DNA of 64,000 nucleotides from contig JAJPIG010000029.1 of the NCBI GenBank assembly GCA_021324855.1, positions 1 through 64,000 of the forward strand. The letters are read 5' to 3'. The position numbers were made by a program, and so were the translations under genes. This DNA comes from Pseudomonadota bacterium. Lineage in GTDB: Bacteria > Desulfobacterota > Binatia > Binatales > Binataceae. Positions within the stretch are counted from its first letter, which is position 1, and each line of letters starts with the position of its first letter. Below are positions 47,496 to 59,597 of the stretch, piece after piece. A model generated the notes under the pieces. That model worked only from the letters and a program-made list of their open reading frames with translations, did not search any database and was not told the DNA's origin.

Positions 47496-48860
47496 TCAGT
47501 TGTGCTTCGCCTCTTCCTGCAGCGCTTTGGCGTTGATCGCCGCTTCGGCCTGATTGGCGACGGCAACGACGATCATCGCATCGGGATGCAGGTACTTGCG
47601 GGCGACCTCCTGCACCTGCTGCGTCGTCACCGCGTTGATGTAGCCGGGATATTTGTCGATGTAATCAAGGCCGAGGCCGTAAAGCTCGATGTCGAGCATG
47701 TATCCGGCGATCGCGGATTGCCGGTCGATCTTGAGCGGGAAGCTGCCGATCAGGAACTTTTTAGCCGATGCGAGCTCGGCGTCCGACACCGGATGATCGC
47801 GGATCTCGTTGACCTGCTGCAGGATCAGCTTCATCGCCTCGTTCGCGCTGCGATTTTTGGTCTGCAGCGCGATCCGAATCGAGCCCGGAAACTTTCCGGC
47901 CTCGTTCTGACTGCTGATTGAATACGCGAGTCCGGCGCGCGATCGCACCACGGCCATCAGGCGGGATGCGAAGCCGCCGCCGCCCAGCACGTAGTTCATC
48001 ACCTGGAAGCGGTAATAGTCGGGATTCGAGCGAGCCATCCCGGGAAAGCCCATAATCAAATTCGCCTGCGCCACGTTGCGATCGATAATCGTGAGGTGGA
48101 CGCCGGGCGGCACTTTCGGCGGCGTCTGTTCGGTTTCCGGCGTCACCTTCCCGGCCGGGCCGGCGAGCTCCTTTTCGAGCGCCGCTTTGATTTGATCGGT
48201 GTCGACATCGCCAACCACTGCGATCACCGCGCTCCCCATCTTGTAGTACTCGCGGTAGAAGTCGCGCACGTCAGCGGGCGTGAGCTTGCTTACCGAGTCG
48301 GTGGTGCCATCGGCGTCGTGACCGTACGGCGTATCGTCGAACATCTGCTTGCGGAACGCGACGCCCGCAACATAGCCGGGCTGCTGCTCGGCGGCCTTGA
48401 TGGCGGCGATCACCTCGGCGCGCTTGCGCAGAATATCGTCATCATGCAGGGCAGGGTGCTGAAGGACATCGGCGAGCAAGGCGAGCGTTTCGGGCTCGTA
48501 TTTCTTGAGCGAAGTGAATGACGCTTCCGCAAAATCCTCGCTCGCATCGACCGAGAGCGAGCTACCCATGAAATCGACCTGCTGATTAAACTGATCGGCG
48601 CTGAGCTTGCCCGCGCCAAGCGTCAGACATCGCGCAGTCAGGCTCGCAAACCCGGCTTTCCCGGCGGGGTCGCGGCGCGATCCGGCGTCGAACGCAATCG
48701 ACATCGTGACCATCGGCAGTTGATGCTGCTCCGAAACGAGCAGGATCGCGCCGTTGTTGAGCGTGACCCGCTTGATCTGGAGCGCATGGGAGGGGGTTGC
48801 GGCGAGCGCGATGAACATCGCCGTCACGAGCAGTCCGGCCAGAGAACGCGCCGCCCTCAT
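47496..48860 (-). CDS. M16 peptidase-like protein without zinc motif
   Basis: A 454-residue exported protein (signal peptide LAGLLVTAMFIALAATPSHA) with the M16 fold: TLNNGAILLVSEQHQLPMVTMSIAFDAGSRRDPAGKAGFASLTARCL at the N-terminal domain, where the HxxEH zinc motif is replaced, and VRSRAGLAYSISSQ in the C-terminal domain (R/Y motif). It is therefore the non-catalytic partner of the active M16 protease whose gene overlaps it by four bases; together they form the usual heterodimer. Confidence 0.9.
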   Translation of the reverse strand: MRAARSLAGLLVTAMFIALAATPSHALQIKRVTLNNGAILLVSEQHQLPMVTMSIAFDAGSRRDPAGKAGFASLTARCLTLGAGKLSADQFNQQVDFMGSSLSVDASEDFAEASFTSLKKYEPETLALLADVLQHPALHDDDILRKRAEVIAAIKAAEQQPGYVAGVAFRKQMFDDTPYGHDADGTTDSVSKLTPADVRDFYREYYKMGSAVIAVVGDVDTDQIKAALEKELAGPAGKVTPETEQTPPKVPPGVHLTIIDRNVAQANLIMGFPGMARSNPDYYRFQVMNYVLGGGGFASRLMAVVRSRAGLAYSISSQNEAGKFPGSIRIALQTKNRSANEAMKLILQQVNEIRDHPVSDAELASAKKFLIGSFPLKIDRQSAIAGYMLDIELYGLGLDYIDKYPGYINAVTTQQVQEVARKYLHPDAMIVVAVANQAEAAINAKALQEEAKHN

Positions 48861-50278
48861 CGCAGCGCACCTTCGTCGAGAGCGACGTGCTGGACCGCCC
48901 CGCCCGGATGACCGCCGCCGGCGCCCTTGGGCAGCACGCCGGTCGGAATCAGGATGCCGAGCGTGCGATTGTTCTCGACCAGGTACTGGCGGGCGACGCG
49001 CTGGATGTCAGCCGCGGTGACCTTCTCGATCGATGGCAGGTACTGATCGACCATGCGGTAATCGCCGAGCATCTGGTAAAGACCCAGCAGCATCGCTTCG
49101 CGAAAGATTGAATCCTGGCTGAACACGAAGTCCGCCTGCTCAAGATTCTTGGCTTTGCGCAGCTCGTCGGCGCTTACGGGCGTATCGCGAAGTGCCTGGA
49201 GTTGGCGATCAATCTCGGCGAGCGCGTCGCTCGTCTTTACCCCGGGCCGCAACTCCGCGGAAACCCAGAAAAGTCCCGGGTCGAATGACGTCATGTCGTA
49301 GCTCGCTTCGGCATCCACCGCGAGACGCTTGTCGATCACCAGCGATTTATAGAGGCGCGAGCTTTTGCCGTCGCTCAGGATTTCCGAGGCGACCTCAAGC
49401 GCGAACGCATCGTTGTGGTCCTTGAAGTTCGGCACGTGGAAAGCCTCGGCGAACGCCGGCACGTCGGCCGCATGACGCAGCATCACCTGGCGCGCGCCCT
49501 CCTGCGGCGGTTCGATCTCGGTCACCGGCAGCGGCTTGGGACCGTTCTTGATGCTCCCGAAATCCTCGCCGATCTGTTTCAGCACCTTGTCGGCATCGAA
49601 ATCGCCGACCGCGACGATCACCGCGTTCTGCGGCGAGTAGTAGACACTGTGATACGCCAACACATCGTTAAGGGTGAGCCCCTCGATGTCGTGCATCCAG
49701 CCGATGACCGGCCAATGGTATGGATGCGCGAGGAAGGCCTGCGCCTGCGCGATCTCGGCAAGCGCATCCGCGGGATTATCCTCCGTGCGCATCCGCCGCT
49801 CTTCCATCACGACTGCCTTCTCAGAGTCGAAACCCTTGGGATCGAAATTCGCCATCCGGTCTGCTTCAAGCGAAATCGGCACATCGAGATGATCGCGATT
49901 GATCACCTCGAAGTAGTCGGTAAAGTCGGCGGTAGTGAACGCATTGTCCATCCCGCCGTTCTCCTGGATGATGTTCGAGAACTCCTCGGGTTTGAGCTTC
50001 TTGGTGCCGCGGAACATCATGTGCTCGAGCAGATGCGAGAGGCCGGTCCTGCCGAACTGTTCGTTGCGCGAGCCGACCTTGTAGAAGATGTTGAAGGTGG
50101 CAACCGGCGCCTTGTGGTTTTCGAGCACCAGCACCGTCAGGCCATTGCCGAGCGTTTGCATCTTCACCGCCTCGCTAAGGCCGGCGGCGGAAGCTGTTAT
50201 CGAAAGCATCAACAATGCGGCAGCAAGAGCGATGGCGACCGAACTGGGACGGAAGAACAAAGTGCGGATGAATTGCAT
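48857..50278 (-). CDS. M16 zinc metallopeptidase, catalytic subunit
   Basis: A 473-residue exported protease with signal peptide (SSVAIALAAALLMLSITASA) and a complete inverzincin motif, GLSHLLEHMMFRGTKKL (HLLEH), with the distal Glu in VVMEERRMRTEDNP. M16 peptidases degrade short peptides inside a closed chamber; periplasmic pairs of this kind are widespread. It starts the minus-strand run that continues into DUF1326/DUF2182/DUF488. The start is at 50278, 113 bases from the divergent VWA gene. Confidence 0.93.
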   Translation of the reverse strand: MQFIRTLFFRPSSVAIALAAALLMLSITASAAGLSEAVKMQTLGNGLTVLVLENHKAPVATFNIFYKVGSRNEQFGRTGLSHLLEHMMFRGTKKLKPEEFSNIIQENGGMDNAFTTADFTDYFEVINRDHLDVPISLEADRMANFDPKGFDSEKAVVMEERRMRTEDNPADALAEIAQAQAFLAHPYHWPVIGWMHDIEGLTLNDVLAYHSVYYSPQNAVIVAVGDFDADKVLKQIGEDFGSIKNGPKPLPVTEIEPPQEGARQVMLRHAADVPAFAEAFHVPNFKDHNDAFALEVASEILSDGKSSRLYKSLVIDKRLAVDAEASYDMTSFDPGLFWVSAELRPGVKTSDALAEIDRQLQALRDTPVSADELRKAKNLEQADFVFSQDSIFREAMLLGLYQMLGDYRMVDQYLPSIEKVTAADIQRVARQYLVENNRTLGILIPTGVLPKGAGGGHPGGAVQHVALDEGALR

Positions 50279-50391
50279 GGGAGTGAAAACCAGTTAGGCA
50301 ATCGCTTCGCGCGAAGTCAAGCCGAAACGCGCGCGGACAAATTGCGCAACCACTTCCAGTCTGCGAAAATCAATTAGGCGTCCTCCAACGC

Positions 50392-52437
50392 ATGGATAAC
50401 CAAGCCACAGGCCAGAGCCTGCATTCGATTCGCGGCGTCCTGACCAAGTTCATGCGCATGCTGTTTCCGGTCGAGTTCCGTATCGACTCGCTGGTCGGAT
50501 GCGACGCGATTCTGCCGTTTCACTACCCGTTGATGGCCGGCGAGATGATCTATCTGCCCGAGAAGGTCGAATCGCTGGTCAACGCCGAACATTCAACGGG
50601 CTACTATTTCACCACCGCCGCGCATCTGGCGGGCCGGCACGAGTTCGGCACCTTCGCGCTCAAGCTTGGCGATCTGCCGGGTTTCGAGGGCCGGGGCGAA
50701 ACCGGCGTCGAAGCGATAGATTGTTTCGTCGCGAGCTTCGATGATCCCGGATTGGCTAGCGCGATACTCCGGTTGTGTGAGACGGCTCGCGTCGATGCTG
50801 CGCTCAGGCGGCGCTATCGCGGCCTCGCGCCTCGCATCAAGCACGTTAATCGCGCGCTCGCGACCGGACTCAGACCCGGTTCGCTCAGCACGATGCTCAT
50901 TCATTGCGCGCTGGATATCCCTTATCCCGCTGACGGCTTCGAGAAATTCATAGCCGGCGCCGCGGAGCTGATCGCTCCGTTGCGCGCGCCCGGCGCGAGC
51001 GTCGAGACCAGCGCAGCGCAGACGGTGGCGCTTTATCGATGGCTGAAAAATCTTATCGCGATGGCGCGCCAGGCCGAGGCCGACGAATTGGCGCGCGAGG
51101 CGATGCGCCTGGGGAGCGACCTGGCGAGCGCAGGCGGACTTTCCGACGAGCAGATGCCGGGCGGAGAGAGCGGCGAGGAAGGCGAGGGCGGTGGCGAAGG
51201 CGAGAGCATGCAGTTCGATGTGTCCGGCCGCGAAGCCAAGGGCGGCAAGGGCCGGATGCTCACCGCCGATGAAATTCGCGAACTGCTCGCGCAGGGCGCT
51301 GAGTTAAAGCCGGCCGAATCCGGCGGCGAAAACGAAGGCGGCGGCCTCTATCATACGGAGCTTACGCCCAAGCAAGCCGAAGAACTGGAGCAATTGCGCG
51401 AGCAACTCGGCGAGGTCGGCGCCGGCCATGCCGGACGCTTTATGGTAGGGCGCAATCGCGATGCCTATTACGCGTACGACGAATGGGACTACGTGCTCGG
51501 CGATTATCGGCATAGCTGGTGCCGGCTGCGGGAGGTCGAGCTGAGCGGCGACGGCGGCGATTTCTTTACCCACACGCTCGCCCGCTACGCAGAGTTGCTG
51601 CCGCAGGTTCGCCGGCATTTCCAGCGCATCCGGCCGGCATCGTACCGCATGGTGCGCGGGCTCGAAGACGGCGAGGAGATCGATTTCGACCGCACGATCG
51701 AGTCGCGCGTCGCCATCCGGATGGGCCAGGCGCCCGACGATCGCGTCTACAAGGCGCGCAAAAAAGAAGCGCGCGATGTCGCGACGCTGTTCCTCCTCGA
51801 CATGTCGGCCTCGACCGACGAGCCGATCGCGCGCGAGTCGCACGCGGTCGCGCATACCAGCGACGATTGGACGCGCAACTGGTCGCGGGGGCAATCCTCC
51901 CGTCCTCGCCGGATCATCGATGTCAACAAGGAAGCGCTCGTAATCATGGCGCAGGCGCTCGAAGAGCTCGGCGATTCCTATGCCATCATGGGTTTCTCGG
52001 GCCACGGCCGCGATAACGTCGAGTTCTACCGCATCAAGGAATTCAACAGCGAGCTGTCAGACGAGGTGAAGTCGCGCATCGGCGCAATCGAGCCGAAGCG
52101 CTCGACGCGGATGGGTACGGCGATTCGTCACGTGCGCGAGAAATTCAAGGACGTTAACTCGCGCGCCAAGCATGTGATCCTGCTGAGCGACGGCTTCCCG
52201 CAGGATTTCGATTACGGGCACGACCGCCGCTCCAATGCCTATGGCGTGCAGGATACGATGGTTGCGTTGAAGGAACTGGAATTGATCGGCGTGCTGCCCT
52301 TCTGCATCACGGTCGATCGCACCGGGCACGATTACCTGCGTCAGATGTGCTCGGCGAATCGCTACCTGGTGATCGACGACATCACGTCGCTTCCGCGTCA
52401 GCTACCGAAAATTTACGAACAAGTGGTGCGCTGGTAA
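50392..52437 (+). CDS. NorD/CbbO-like VWA-domain protein
   Basis: A 681-residue protein with an N-terminal helical region (1-240), an acidic Gly/Glu-rich linker (about 250-285), a middle domain (HTLARYAELLPQVRRHFQRIRP) and a C-terminal von Willebrand A domain (about 465-670) with an intact MIDAS: DMSAST, and LLSDGFPQDFDYG. The layout matches NorD/CbbO activators that work with a MoxR/NorQ AAA+ ATPase in metal-centre insertion or enzyme remodelling. No MoxR gene or nitric oxide reductase is nearby, so its partner must be elsewhere. Confidence 0.82.
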   Translation: MDNQATGQSLHSIRGVLTKFMRMLFPVEFRIDSLVGCDAILPFHYPLMAGEMIYLPEKVESLVNAEHSTGYYFTTAAHLAGRHEFGTFALKLGDLPGFEGRGETGVEAIDCFVASFDDPGLASAILRLCETARVDAALRRRYRGLAPRIKHVNRALATGLRPGSLSTMLIHCALDIPYPADGFEKFIAGAAELIAPLRAPGASVETSAAQTVALYRWLKNLIAMARQAEADELAREAMRLGSDLASAGGLSDEQMPGGESGEEGEGGGEGESMQFDVSGREAKGGKGRMLTADEIRELLAQGAELKPAESGGENEGGGLYHTELTPKQAEELEQLREQLGEVGAGHAGRFMVGRNRDAYYAYDEWDYVLGDYRHSWCRLREVELSGDGGDFFTHTLARYAELLPQVRRHFQRIRPASYRMVRGLEDGEEIDFDRTIESRVAIRMGQAPDDRVYKARKKEARDVATLFLLDMSASTDEPIARESHAVAHTSDDWTRNWSRGQSSRPRRIIDVNKEALVIMAQALEELGDSYAIMGFSGHGRDNVEFYRIKEFNSELSDEVKSRIGAIEPKRSTRMGTAIRHVREKFKDVNSRAKHVILLSDGFPQDFDYGHDRRSNAYGVQDTMVALKELELIGVLPFCITVDRTGHDYLRQMCSANRYLVIDDITSLPRQLPKIYEQVVRW

Positions 52438-52439
52438 CG

Positions 52440-55285
<2,846 letters not shown>

Positions 55286-55387
55286 TTAAACGAGCGGCAG
55301 TCAGATTTTAGAAGAGATGATGTTGCAACGCCACGACCAGCGCCGATTCGGCGCGTTCGCGCCCGCTCTGTCGTCGCGCCGCGCACT

Positions 55388-56251
55388 ATGAAGCAGAGCG
55401 CGCTCGCGGCGATGGCGTTCTTCCTTGTCGGCCTGGCGATTGGCGCCGTCCTGATCTGGTTCATCCTGCCGCCCGCGATGACGATACGGGTTTCGGCGCA
55501 CCGTTCGAGTCCGTCGAGTTCGCCCACCCCCGCGCATCCTGATGTGGTCGCGGCCCTGGATCGATGTCAGCCGAAGCTGGCTGACTGCAACGCCTATCAT
55601 GATTGCGTTCGGCGCGAGGCCGGCGACGCGATCGCCAACGGCCTGCCGGATTGCCCGGCCGCCCCCGCGCCGCCCGCTCCGGCCAAAGCTGAGTATATCG
55701 TCTGCTTCTCGCCGCGGGTGCCGGCGGATGGATGCGATCCGATGACCGTGGCGGTCCGTTCAATCGACGCCGCGAAGCGCATGGTCGAGCTGCAGACCTA
55801 CACGCTCACCAGTCAGGCTGCCGTCGATGCGTTGGTCAGGGCGGCGGCGCGGCAGGTTGCGGTCAGCATGATCGTCGATCGCCAGATGCTTGCAACGCAA
55901 CCTGAACTGGTCCTGGACCTCGCGCGGGCCGGGCTTGCGATCAGAGTTGATGCAACCGTGCGCGGCGCGGCGCGTGACAGCGTGATGCTGATAGACGGAA
56001 CGATCGTGTTGGCGGGCTCGTTCGATTTTACCGATGAAGCCGAGCACGAAAACGCCGACCAGTTGCTGATAACCAATGACAGCGCGATCGTCGAACGTTA
56101 CCTTGCCAACTGGCGATTTCATCTGGCGCACTCCGAGCCGATCGAAATGGAGGTGGTGCCCGCGCCATCGCCGACTCCGACGCGTCATCGAGTGCTGCGC
56201 AGACCGCGCCATCCGCGGCGGTCGGCTCATGAGAACCACACCGACGATTGA
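55388..56251 (+). CDS. Phospholipase D-fold protein with degenerate HKD motif
   Basis: A 287-residue protein with an N-terminal anchor helix (ALAAMAFFLVGLAIGAVLIWFIL), a Cys-containing linker (C59, C66, C72 region) and one PLD/Nuc-type domain (about 105-255; FSPRVPADGCDPMTVAVRSIDAAKRMVELQTY fits the family). Where the Nuc family has HxKxxxxD it reads R196-D-S198 followed by D203; the rest (LIDGTIVLAGSFDFTDEAEHENADQLL) is well kept. Loss of His and Lys argues against hydrolase activity; it may bind nucleic acid or another ligand instead. The C-terminus is basic. Confidence 0.72.
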   Translation: MKQSALAAMAFFLVGLAIGAVLIWFILPPAMTIRVSAHRSSPSSSPTPAHPDVVAALDRCQPKLADCNAYHDCVRREAGDAIANGLPDCPAAPAPPAPAKAEYIVCFSPRVPADGCDPMTVAVRSIDAAKRMVELQTYTLTSQAAVDALVRAAARQVAVSMIVDRQMLATQPELVLDLARAGLAIRVDATVRGAARDSVMLIDGTIVLAGSFDFTDEAEHENADQLLITNDSAIVERYLANWRFHLAHSEPIEMEVVPAPSPTPTRHRVLRRPRHPRRSAHENHTDD

Positions 56252-56260
56252 TCGCGTGCG

Positions 56261-57037
56261 ATGGCCCGCAGCATCTACGAATTCCCTGAAATTTTCCGGC
56301 GCGTTCATATGGAGCATCCGGCCGAAATCGGCCGCGAGGTCGAGTTTCTGCGCAAGGTTTGGCGGCGCCATCTGAAGCGGCCGGTGAAGCGCGCGCTTGA
56401 TATCGCATGCGGCGATTCGCCGCACGGACAGATCCTGATGCGCGCGGGGATAGAGGTTGCCGGCGTCGATCGCTCTCCGACTATGATCGCAAAAGGGCGC
56501 GCCGACTCGCAGCACGCGATGCGGATTTATCGCCGGCCGATCGAACGCTTTCGCATCCCGGAGCGACCCTTTGACGCGGCCTTCTTCATGTCCGAGACGT
56601 TTCCGATCATGGTGAGCAACGCCGACCTCATGAGTCATCTGCGTTCGGTCGCGCGCCTGCTTAAACGCGGCGGTCTCTACTGCGTGGACATCGATCGGCA
56701 CGACGGCATCGATGTAACCCGCAGGCGCTACCTGTGGCGCGAGCGATCGGTGCGAATCGGCAAGATCAACGTCGAAATCCGCGAGTACAATCGGCGGATT
56801 AGCTGGACTTCCGCCCTGCACTCGATCTACGAACTCGAATGCCGCATCCACTTTCCGGATCGCGTCGTGATCACGCGCGACGTTATCCCCGTACGCTACA
56901 CTGTGCCCGCGACGCTGGAGCTGACCGCGGCCGCATCGGGATGTTTCGAGCTCATCGCGAGCTACGCCGATCTCTCGTTCACGAAGCCGATTGGCAGTTG
57001 CCACGGACGATGGTGGGGCGTGATGCGGCGGCTGTGA
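56261..57037 (+). CDS. Class I SAM-dependent methyltransferase
   Basis: A 258-residue protein with the Rossmann methyltransferase pattern: ALDIACGDSPHGQILMRAGIEVAGVDRSPTMI (motif I and acidic loop II, residues 45-77), FDAAFFMSETFP (motif IV area) and LKRGGLYCVDIDR (motif VI). The C-terminal part is beta-rich, as in small-molecule methyltransferases. Substrate unknown. It starts nine bases after the PLD-fold gene. Confidence 0.83.
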   Translation: MARSIYEFPEIFRRVHMEHPAEIGREVEFLRKVWRRHLKRPVKRALDIACGDSPHGQILMRAGIEVAGVDRSPTMIAKGRADSQHAMRIYRRPIERFRIPERPFDAAFFMSETFPIMVSNADLMSHLRSVARLLKRGGLYCVDIDRHDGIDVTRRRYLWRERSVRIGKINVEIREYNRRISWTSALHSIYELECRIHFPDRVVITRDVIPVRYTVPATLELTAAASGCFELIASYADLSFTKPIGSCHGRWWGVMRRL

Positions 57038-57044
57038 GCCCCGC

Positions 57045-57665
57045 TCAAATTCCGCGCAGGTGATCGATTAAATCAAGATGCTCCGCGCGCCACGCCGAAT
57101 CGCCTTGCAGGATTTGGATCGAGCCGAGTTCGACCAGCGGCTCGGCGCCGGTGAGTTGATTGACGATGGTGCGAATTACGCCGCGATGCGCGACCAGCAA
57201 CACGTACGCGCCGGTCGCGTCGCCGCATAGCGCCAACATCCGTTCGAGTCCGCGTGCCACGCGCGCAGTAAATTCGCGGCGGTTTTCGCCGCCGGGGAAA
57301 GTGAAGTCGGGTGCGAACCTCGCTTGCATCCATCGCCGGTGCTCGGCGGGATGACGATCACGAATCTCCTCCGCGGTCAGACCTTCAAATAATCCAAAAT
57401 TGATCTCGCGAAATTCTTCGATTGGGGTGAGATCAGCCGTTTTGCTCGCGAGTAGACGCGCGCTCTCAATTGCGCGCAGTAACGGACTCGCGAAGATCGG
57501 CGCGGGGTCGCCAGCAATATGTTGCTGCAGGGCGGCACGCGTGGCGCGCATCTGAGCGCGCCCGAGATCTGAAAGCAGGACATCCGTAACGCCGTGGTAG
57601 CGGATGCTGGAATTGCCCTCGGTCTCACCGTGACGCACGAGCACGAAGGTGGTCGGCTTAGTCAT
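57045..57665 (-). CDS. Histidine phosphatase family protein
   Basis: A 206-residue branch-1 histidine phosphatase: LVRHGETEGN with the phosphohistidine, second Arg in ASPLLRAIESAR, Glu in EFREINFGLFEGLT, and second His in VAHRGVIRT. Candidates are phosphoserine phosphatase (PspA-type), cobalamin/alpha-ribazole phosphatase or a phosphoglycerate mutase-like enzyme. It overlaps DUF1015 by eight bases, which in other bacteria often sits with serine-pathway genes, so phosphoserine is an attractive substrate; that is inference. Confidence 0.87.
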   Translation of the reverse strand: MTKPTTFVLVRHGETEGNSSIRYHGVTDVLLSDLGRAQMRATRAALQQHIAGDPAPIFASPLLRAIESARLLASKTADLTPIEEFREINFGLFEGLTAEEIRDRHPAEHRRWMQARFAPDFTFPGGENRREFTARVARGLERMLALCGDATGAYVLLVAHRGVIRTIVNQLTGAEPLVELGSIQILQGDSAWRAEHLDLIDHLRGI

Positions 57666-58956
57666 AGACCGGATTCAGCGCGAGACCGGTCGCGAGCTTC
57701 GGGAAGAAGTAGGTCGATTTCTCGGGCATCGTCGCGCCCGCGTCGCTCACCCGCTCGACATCGCCGATCGACGGCGGGTTCATCAGGAAGCAACCGTCCG
57801 CGTCGCCGCGCGCGACTGTATCGAGCGCGGCGTCAAAATCGATCGTGTATTCGATATTTCCGCCAGCGCGAACCGCTTCGCGGCCGATGCCGAAGATGCG
57901 TTCGAGAATCGCGCCGTGGAGAATCGAGACGTCGAGTTCACGAACCGCCTGCGGCGTATCGGGCAGAATCGATGCCATCGCCGAGCGATCGCGTAAGTGC
58001 AAGAGGCGAAGGGCCGGGTCGTTCTTCAAAGCGACCGCAATCGTACCGGGGCCGGCGTCTTTCAATCGCTTGCGTAATTCATCACGGTCGGCGACCTGTT
58101 CGATCGTGAACAGCTCTGCGGCGCGCGTTGGGAACGAAGCGCACGCGACGGAATCGAGATCTTTCACCACGCGATGCGTCGCGAGAATTACAAGCCCGGG
58201 ATCGTCGGAGGCGACCAGTGTTGCGAGCGTATAGTCGTAAGGCCGTGCATCTGCGGGGTTGCCGTCGGTTTCACGCCGGCGCCGGCGATATTCCAGCGCG
58301 GTTTCATAGCGATGATGTCCGTCGGCAATCAGGATGCGCGGGATCTCGAGCGCGTTCTGTATGATCGTGATTTCGCCGGCATCGGCGATCTCCCGAAGTT
58401 CGTTCTTGATTCCGAGATCGTCGACCGCCGCCAATTTCGGTTCGCGCGCCGCAACCCGTTCGCGCAATTGCTCCAGTTCCGGATGAGGCCCCGGGTAGAG
58501 TCCGAAGATCGGGCTGATATTGGTCTCGGTCGCCGCCAGCAGGCGCATCCGATCTGCTTTTGCGGCGGGAAAGGTGCGCTCGTGCGGCCGGATGCGTCCC
58601 GAATCGAACGGCTCCAGCTTCAGACGCGCAATCAAACCTGTGCGTGAGAGCTTCTGTCCGGCGATCGAGAAGCGCTGCGTGTAAAGATAGATCGCGGGGC
58701 GCGCAGCGCGCCGCAGCACGCCGCTTTCGATCCAGCTCCGCAACGTACGCGCCGACGCCTCGTAGCGATCCGGTTCGCGCGCCAGCTCGATGCGCACGAT
58801 GTTGTATGGACTCCGCTCATAAAGCCGCGCCTGCATCGCCGGGTCGATGAGGTCGTAGGGAGGCGCGATTACTTGGTTCAGCGAACCGGCCCGGCTTGGA
58901 TCGTAGAGCAGACCGCGAAACGGTTCGATGCGGCGGCTGAGCTGGGTCATTTTCAA
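57658..58956 (-). CDS. DUF1015 family protein
   Basis: A 432-residue protein matching DUF1015: FRGLLYDPSRAGSLNQVIAPPYDLID at the start, NIVRIELA, RPHERTFPAAKADRMRL, ILIADGHHRYETALEYRRRR and FLMNPPSIGDVERVSDAGATMPEKSTYFFPKLATGL. It is widespread and uncharacterised. It is coded three bases after tsaC and overlaps the histidine phosphatase gene, in a six-gene run that begins with alr. Confidence 0.92.
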   Translation of the reverse strand: MKMTQLSRRIEPFRGLLYDPSRAGSLNQVIAPPYDLIDPAMQARLYERSPYNIVRIELAREPDRYEASARTLRSWIESGVLRRAARPAIYLYTQRFSIAGQKLSRTGLIARLKLEPFDSGRIRPHERTFPAAKADRMRLLAATETNISPIFGLYPGPHPELEQLRERVAAREPKLAAVDDLGIKNELREIADAGEITIIQNALEIPRILIADGHHRYETALEYRRRRRETDGNPADARPYDYTLATLVASDDPGLVILATHRVVKDLDSVACASFPTRAAELFTIEQVADRDELRKRLKDAGPGTIAVALKNDPALRLLHLRDRSAMASILPDTPQAVRELDVSILHGAILERIFGIGREAVRAGGNIEYTIDFDAALDTVARGDADGCFLMNPPSIGDVERVSDAGATMPEKSTYFFPKLATGLALNPVYD

Positions 58957-58959
58957 GTC

Positions 58960-59586
58960 TTACTTTAGATACTCCACGATTGCGCTTTCCGCGATCGCGC
59001 CCCTCCGTATTATACGAACACGCGCACCGTCAAAGCCGACCACGGTGCTGGGCGAAACCGCGCTCGCCGGCCCGCCGTCGAAATAGACCGCAACGCCACC
59101 GCCAAAATAAGCGCGTGCCTCTTCGATCGATCGCGCCGGAGGCTCGCCGCTTCGATTCGCGCTGGTCGCCGTTAGCGGATGGCCGAGCGCGGATGTAAGC
59201 GCGCGGCAGAGCGGATGCGGCGAGACGCGAACGCCGACGCCGCCGTCAGGTCCGATCAATCCAGCCGGAATCTCAGTGCGAGCCGGGAGCACCAAGGTTA
59301 GTGGCCCGGGCCAGAATTTTTCGGCAAGCGCGCGAGCGGCCGCCGGTGCCTCGCGCGCGATGCTGAACGCCATCGTGGTGTCAGCGGCGATCAGCGCGAT
59401 CGGCGAATCCGGTTGACGCATCTTTAGCGAGAAGAGATGGTCGAGAGCGCCCGGGGTGGAAAAATCAACACCGAGCGCATAAAAGGTCTCTGTCGGGTAG
59501 ACGACCACCTCGCCGCGGCGTAGTGCGTCAACCGCACGCACAAGCATCGCGCTTTCACGGTCATCAGCTTTCGTCCCGGTCCGCAT
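58960..59586 (-). CDS. tsaC: L-threonylcarbamoyladenylate synthase (Sua5/YrdC family)
   Basis: A 208-residue single-domain TsaC: VVYPTETFYALGVD, LKMRQPDSPIALI (KxR motif), FWPGPLTLVLPA, GVGVRVSPHP and TATSANRSGEPP. It makes threonylcarbamoyl-AMP from Thr, bicarbonate and ATP for t6A37 of tRNA. The start at 59586 is 11 bases after the purD stop; the longer frame is purD antiframe. The Sua5 C-terminal domain is absent. Confidence 0.92.
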   Translation of the reverse strand: MRTGTKADDRESAMLVRAVDALRRGEVVVYPTETFYALGVDFSTPGALDHLFSLKMRQPDSPIALIAADTTMAFSIAREAPAAARALAEKFWPGPLTLVLPARTEIPAGLIGPDGGVGVRVSPHPLCRALTSALGHPLTATSANRSGEPPARSIEEARAYFGGGVAVYFDGGPASAVSPSTVVGFDGARVRIIRRGAIAESAIVEYLK

Positions 59587-59597
59587 CGATTCGCCAA

